Position numbers and translations under genes: made by a program. From assembly GCA_900549245.1 (NCBI GenBank), contig URNQ01000108.1, positions 1 to 6,457 on the forward strand: 6,457 nucleotides of DNA, in the 5' to 3' direction. Positions 4,827-6,457 of the stretch are shown here, piece after piece (the stretch's first letter is position 1; each line of letters opens with the position of its first letter). Under the pieces are notes generated by a model. That model searched no databases. It saw only the letters and a program-made list of their open reading frames with translations, and was not told the origin of the DNA. This DNA comes from an uncultured Collinsella sp. (lineage in GTDB: Bacteria; Actinomycetota; Coriobacteriia; Coriobacteriales; Coriobacteriaceae).

Positions 4827-6457
4827 CTACGAGTGGACAACCACGCACAGGCCGACTTTGATGCAGTCGTGAAGTGCCTTGGCGTCGGCCAGGCGCAGGT
4901 TGATGCAACCGTGGCTGCCGCACCACTTGTAGGAGTTGGGGTCGTCAAAGCTCTTGTCGTTTTGCCACGTTGCATCGTGGAAGCCGACCATGTTTCCCTC
5001 AAATGGCATCCAATAGCTTACCGGGCTCTCGTATTTGGGTTTGCCGGTCTCGGGGTCCTTGGCACCGATGAGTTTGCTGGCGCCATCGTTGCTGTCGATC
5101 TGCCAGACGCCCTCGGGCGTGGCGTCCTCGCCCGGCTTTCCCGAGATAAAGTTGGCCTCCCACACGATGTTGCCGCTCTCGTCGTAGTAGCGCGCATGCT
5201 GCTCGGACAGGTCGACGTCGATATAGGCCTTCCAGTCGGGCTCGCCCTTGGCGGTAAATGTGTCGGCCTTCTGGGAGTACTTGATCTCGATTTCGCCGGT
5301 CTGCTTGTTGTTGATGGCGTCCTCGACCTGCTTGGCGAGCGAGCTGCTGTCGATGGACCAACCAAAGTCGCCGCCTTCGACGGCGCACTGCTTGCCATCG
5401 GCGCGCGTCCACCAGCGAGTGGAGCCCACGGTATTAAAGCCGTTGGCGAGCTCGGCTGCCCAGCTGCTGATCTGCGACGTATCGAGCGTGGGGTTGGCCG
5501 GATCGGCAAAGCTGATCCACTGCAACACGGAGCTGCCATCAACCTTGCCGGCATCCTCGCCGTTGAGCTTGAGGGTCACGTTGACGCCCAAGAAGTTGTT
5601 GGCGGCATCGCATGCAGACTGAATCTGATCATCGGTCAGCGTTCCATTGAGCGGCTCATAGGCATCGTTGCCGAGCTTGGAAAGATCTACGGTCTCGGCC
5701 AGCGAGGCAAGCTCGAGCTCGGCATACTTAATGACATGCTCGCGGTTGAGTTTTTCGTTGGAGCGCGCCTTCTCGACGGTAAACTTGCCGGCCTGCTCGT
5801 CATAGGAGCTATTGGCCTCGAACGCGCCCGAACGCCCCTCGTTAAACTCGTCGATGGCGGCGCCCAGATCCTTCTCAAACTGCTTTTGGTCAAAGGTGTC
5901 GGAGAGCATGGACAGGTCGACGTCTTGATCAAGATCGACTTCGTTGGAGCTAGCGGTTGTTTTGGTCTTTCCGCTTAAGGATTCTACAAGGCGAACCGGC
6001 CATACAATGGCTTCGTTGCGGCTGATAATCTCTTTTGCGGCAGCTTCGCCGTCGACAATGGGCTCATCGGACTCGGGCTGATAGGTCCAGCTAAAGTCAT
6101 CGCCTGTCACGGTGAGCTTATAGTGCTTCCAAGCCGAGTTGACCTTGGTGGCGGCAGACGAAGCGTTGGAGAACGAGACATCGACGCCGGCGATAGTGGT
6201 GTTGGGATAGGCTACCTGCGAAAACGCTACGACGCCTACGATATAGACAATGACGATAAGACCCAGAACGACAAAGAGCGTCGTCTTTTTGCCCGACTTA
6301 TTGTTCTCGGCGGGTTTGCGTGCGGGGCCGCGATCGCCTCGAGCGTGCGTGGGGGGCTGCTTGGGCGCATTGCCATTTGCCTGGCGCTGCTGATGCTGCT
6401 TGTTCGGACGTTGGGAAACGTTTGCCGCACCTCGCTGCTGACCGCGGCTCCGCGCGA
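4827..6457 (-). CDS. Membrane-anchored L,D-transpeptidase (YkuD domain), N-terminus outside window
   Basis: This enzyme is expected to make or edit 3-3 (L,D) peptide cross-links in peptidoglycan, acting outside the membrane. The frame stays open to the right edge (first full codon 6455-6453), so 542 residues are visible and the true start lies beyond. Visible residues 1-58 form a basic Gln/Asn/Pro-rich cytoplasmic tail (KQHQQRQANGNAPKQPP). One membrane segment follows at about 59-82 (LFVVLGLIVIVYIVGVVAF). A long extracellular region opens with NTTIAGVDVSFSNA and later carries FGWSIDSSSLAKQVEDAI, both reminiscent of the peptidoglycan-binding PG_binding_4 repeats that precede YkuD. The catalytic domain is about 409-542: TPEGVWQI, then GFHDATW with His493, then CGSHGCINLR with the catalytic Cys517. 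The motif is intact, so the enzyme is probably active. Promoter and start are not visible. The exporter operon follows on the same strand after 132 bases, possibly as a separate transcript. Confidence 0.92.
   Translation of the reverse strand, partial: ARSRGQQRGAANVSQRPNKQHQQRQANGNAPKQPPTHARGDRGPARKPAENNKSGKKTTLFVVLGLIVIVYIVGVVAFSQVAYPNTTIAGVDVSFSNASSAATKVNSAWKHYKLTVTGDDFSWTYQPESDEPIVDGEAAAKEIISRNEAIVWPVRLVESLSGKTKTTASSNEVDLDQDVDLSMLSDTFDQKQFEKDLGAAIDEFNEGRSGAFEANSSYDEQAGKFTVEKARSNEKLNREHVIKYAELELASLAETVDLSKLGNDAYEPLNGTLTDDQIQSACDAANNFLGVNVTLKLNGEDAGKVDGSSVLQWISFADPANPTLDTSQISSWAAELANGFNTVGSTRWWTRADGKQCAVEGGDFGWSIDSSSLAKQVEDAINNKQTGEIEIKYSQKADTFTAKGEPDWKAYIDVDLSEQHARYYDESGNIVWEANFISGKPGEDATPEGVWQIDSNDGASKLIGAKDPETGKPKYESPVSYWMPFEGNMVGFHDATWQNDKSFDDPNSYKWCGSHGCINLRLADAKALHDCIKVGLCVVVHS

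Noticed and set aside
4815..4827. Small hairpin GCGCA-ACG-TGCGC at the transpeptidase stop as a terminator
   Set aside because: The stem is only 5 bp and no U-run follows on the minus strand.
4599..5978. 459-residue open frame on the + strand opposite the transpeptidase
   Set aside because: It is antisense to a gene with clear domains, spans the intergenic gap, has no recognisable motif and shows the Val/Leu/Gly/Ala-rich make-up expected from the reverse of GC-rich codons.
6108..6110. GTG at 6110 as the transpeptidase start
   Set aside because: The frame continues upstream through a clear membrane segment and tail to the window edge, so this codon is an internal valine.

Overview
The window looks like chromosomal DNA of a high-GC, Gram-positive, probably anaerobic gut bacterium. 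A Coriobacteriia member such as Collinsella is my best guess. The guess rests on overall style: GC-rich codons, strong AAAGGAG ribosome binding sites, a membrane-anchored L,D-transpeptidase of monoderm type, and an exporter operon with no outer-membrane partner. No marker gene in the window fixes the genus.

Left part, + strand (2-1080): the end of a corrinoid (vitamin B12) biosynthesis operon. It holds the C-terminal half of precorrin-8X methylmutase (CbiC/CobH), cut by the window edge, and a complete precorrin-6A reductase (CbiJ/CobK). The two are coupled through a GTGA start/stop overlap. Both act in corrin-ring formation, and no further cob gene follows.

Junction (1081-1291): 211 bases between convergent genes. 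It holds a decayed fragment of an IS21-type IstA transposase with an internal stop. Directly next to it lies a 69-base imperfect palindrome (1211-1279) with 13-bp perfect outer arms. GC content appears to drop from roughly two thirds on the left to about 60% on the right, judged from a few hand-counted lines, so this may be an old insertion or recombination joint.

Middle part, - strand (4694 down to 1292): a tightly packed three-gene operon for a MacAB/YknXYZ-type ABC exporter. It encodes a membrane fusion protein, an ATPase and a FtsX/MacB-like permease. The start codons overlap the preceding stops (TAATG and ATGA), so the subunits are probably translationally coupled. A 9-bp perfect inverted repeat sits just upstream, over a weak -10-like box.

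Right part, - strand (6457 down to 4827): a large, 5'-truncated, membrane-anchored L,D-transpeptidase. It has a cytoplasmic basic Q/N-rich tail, one membrane segment, a long region resembling peptidoglycan-binding repeats, and a C-terminal YkuD domain with an intact SHGCINL active site. It lies on the same strand as the exporter, 132 bases upstream, so the right four fifths of the window is cell-envelope biology.

I see no convincing unknown system. The items most worth a second look are the palindrome beside the transposase remnant, the inverted repeat before the exporter, and the unusual tails and cysteines of the two exported proteins.
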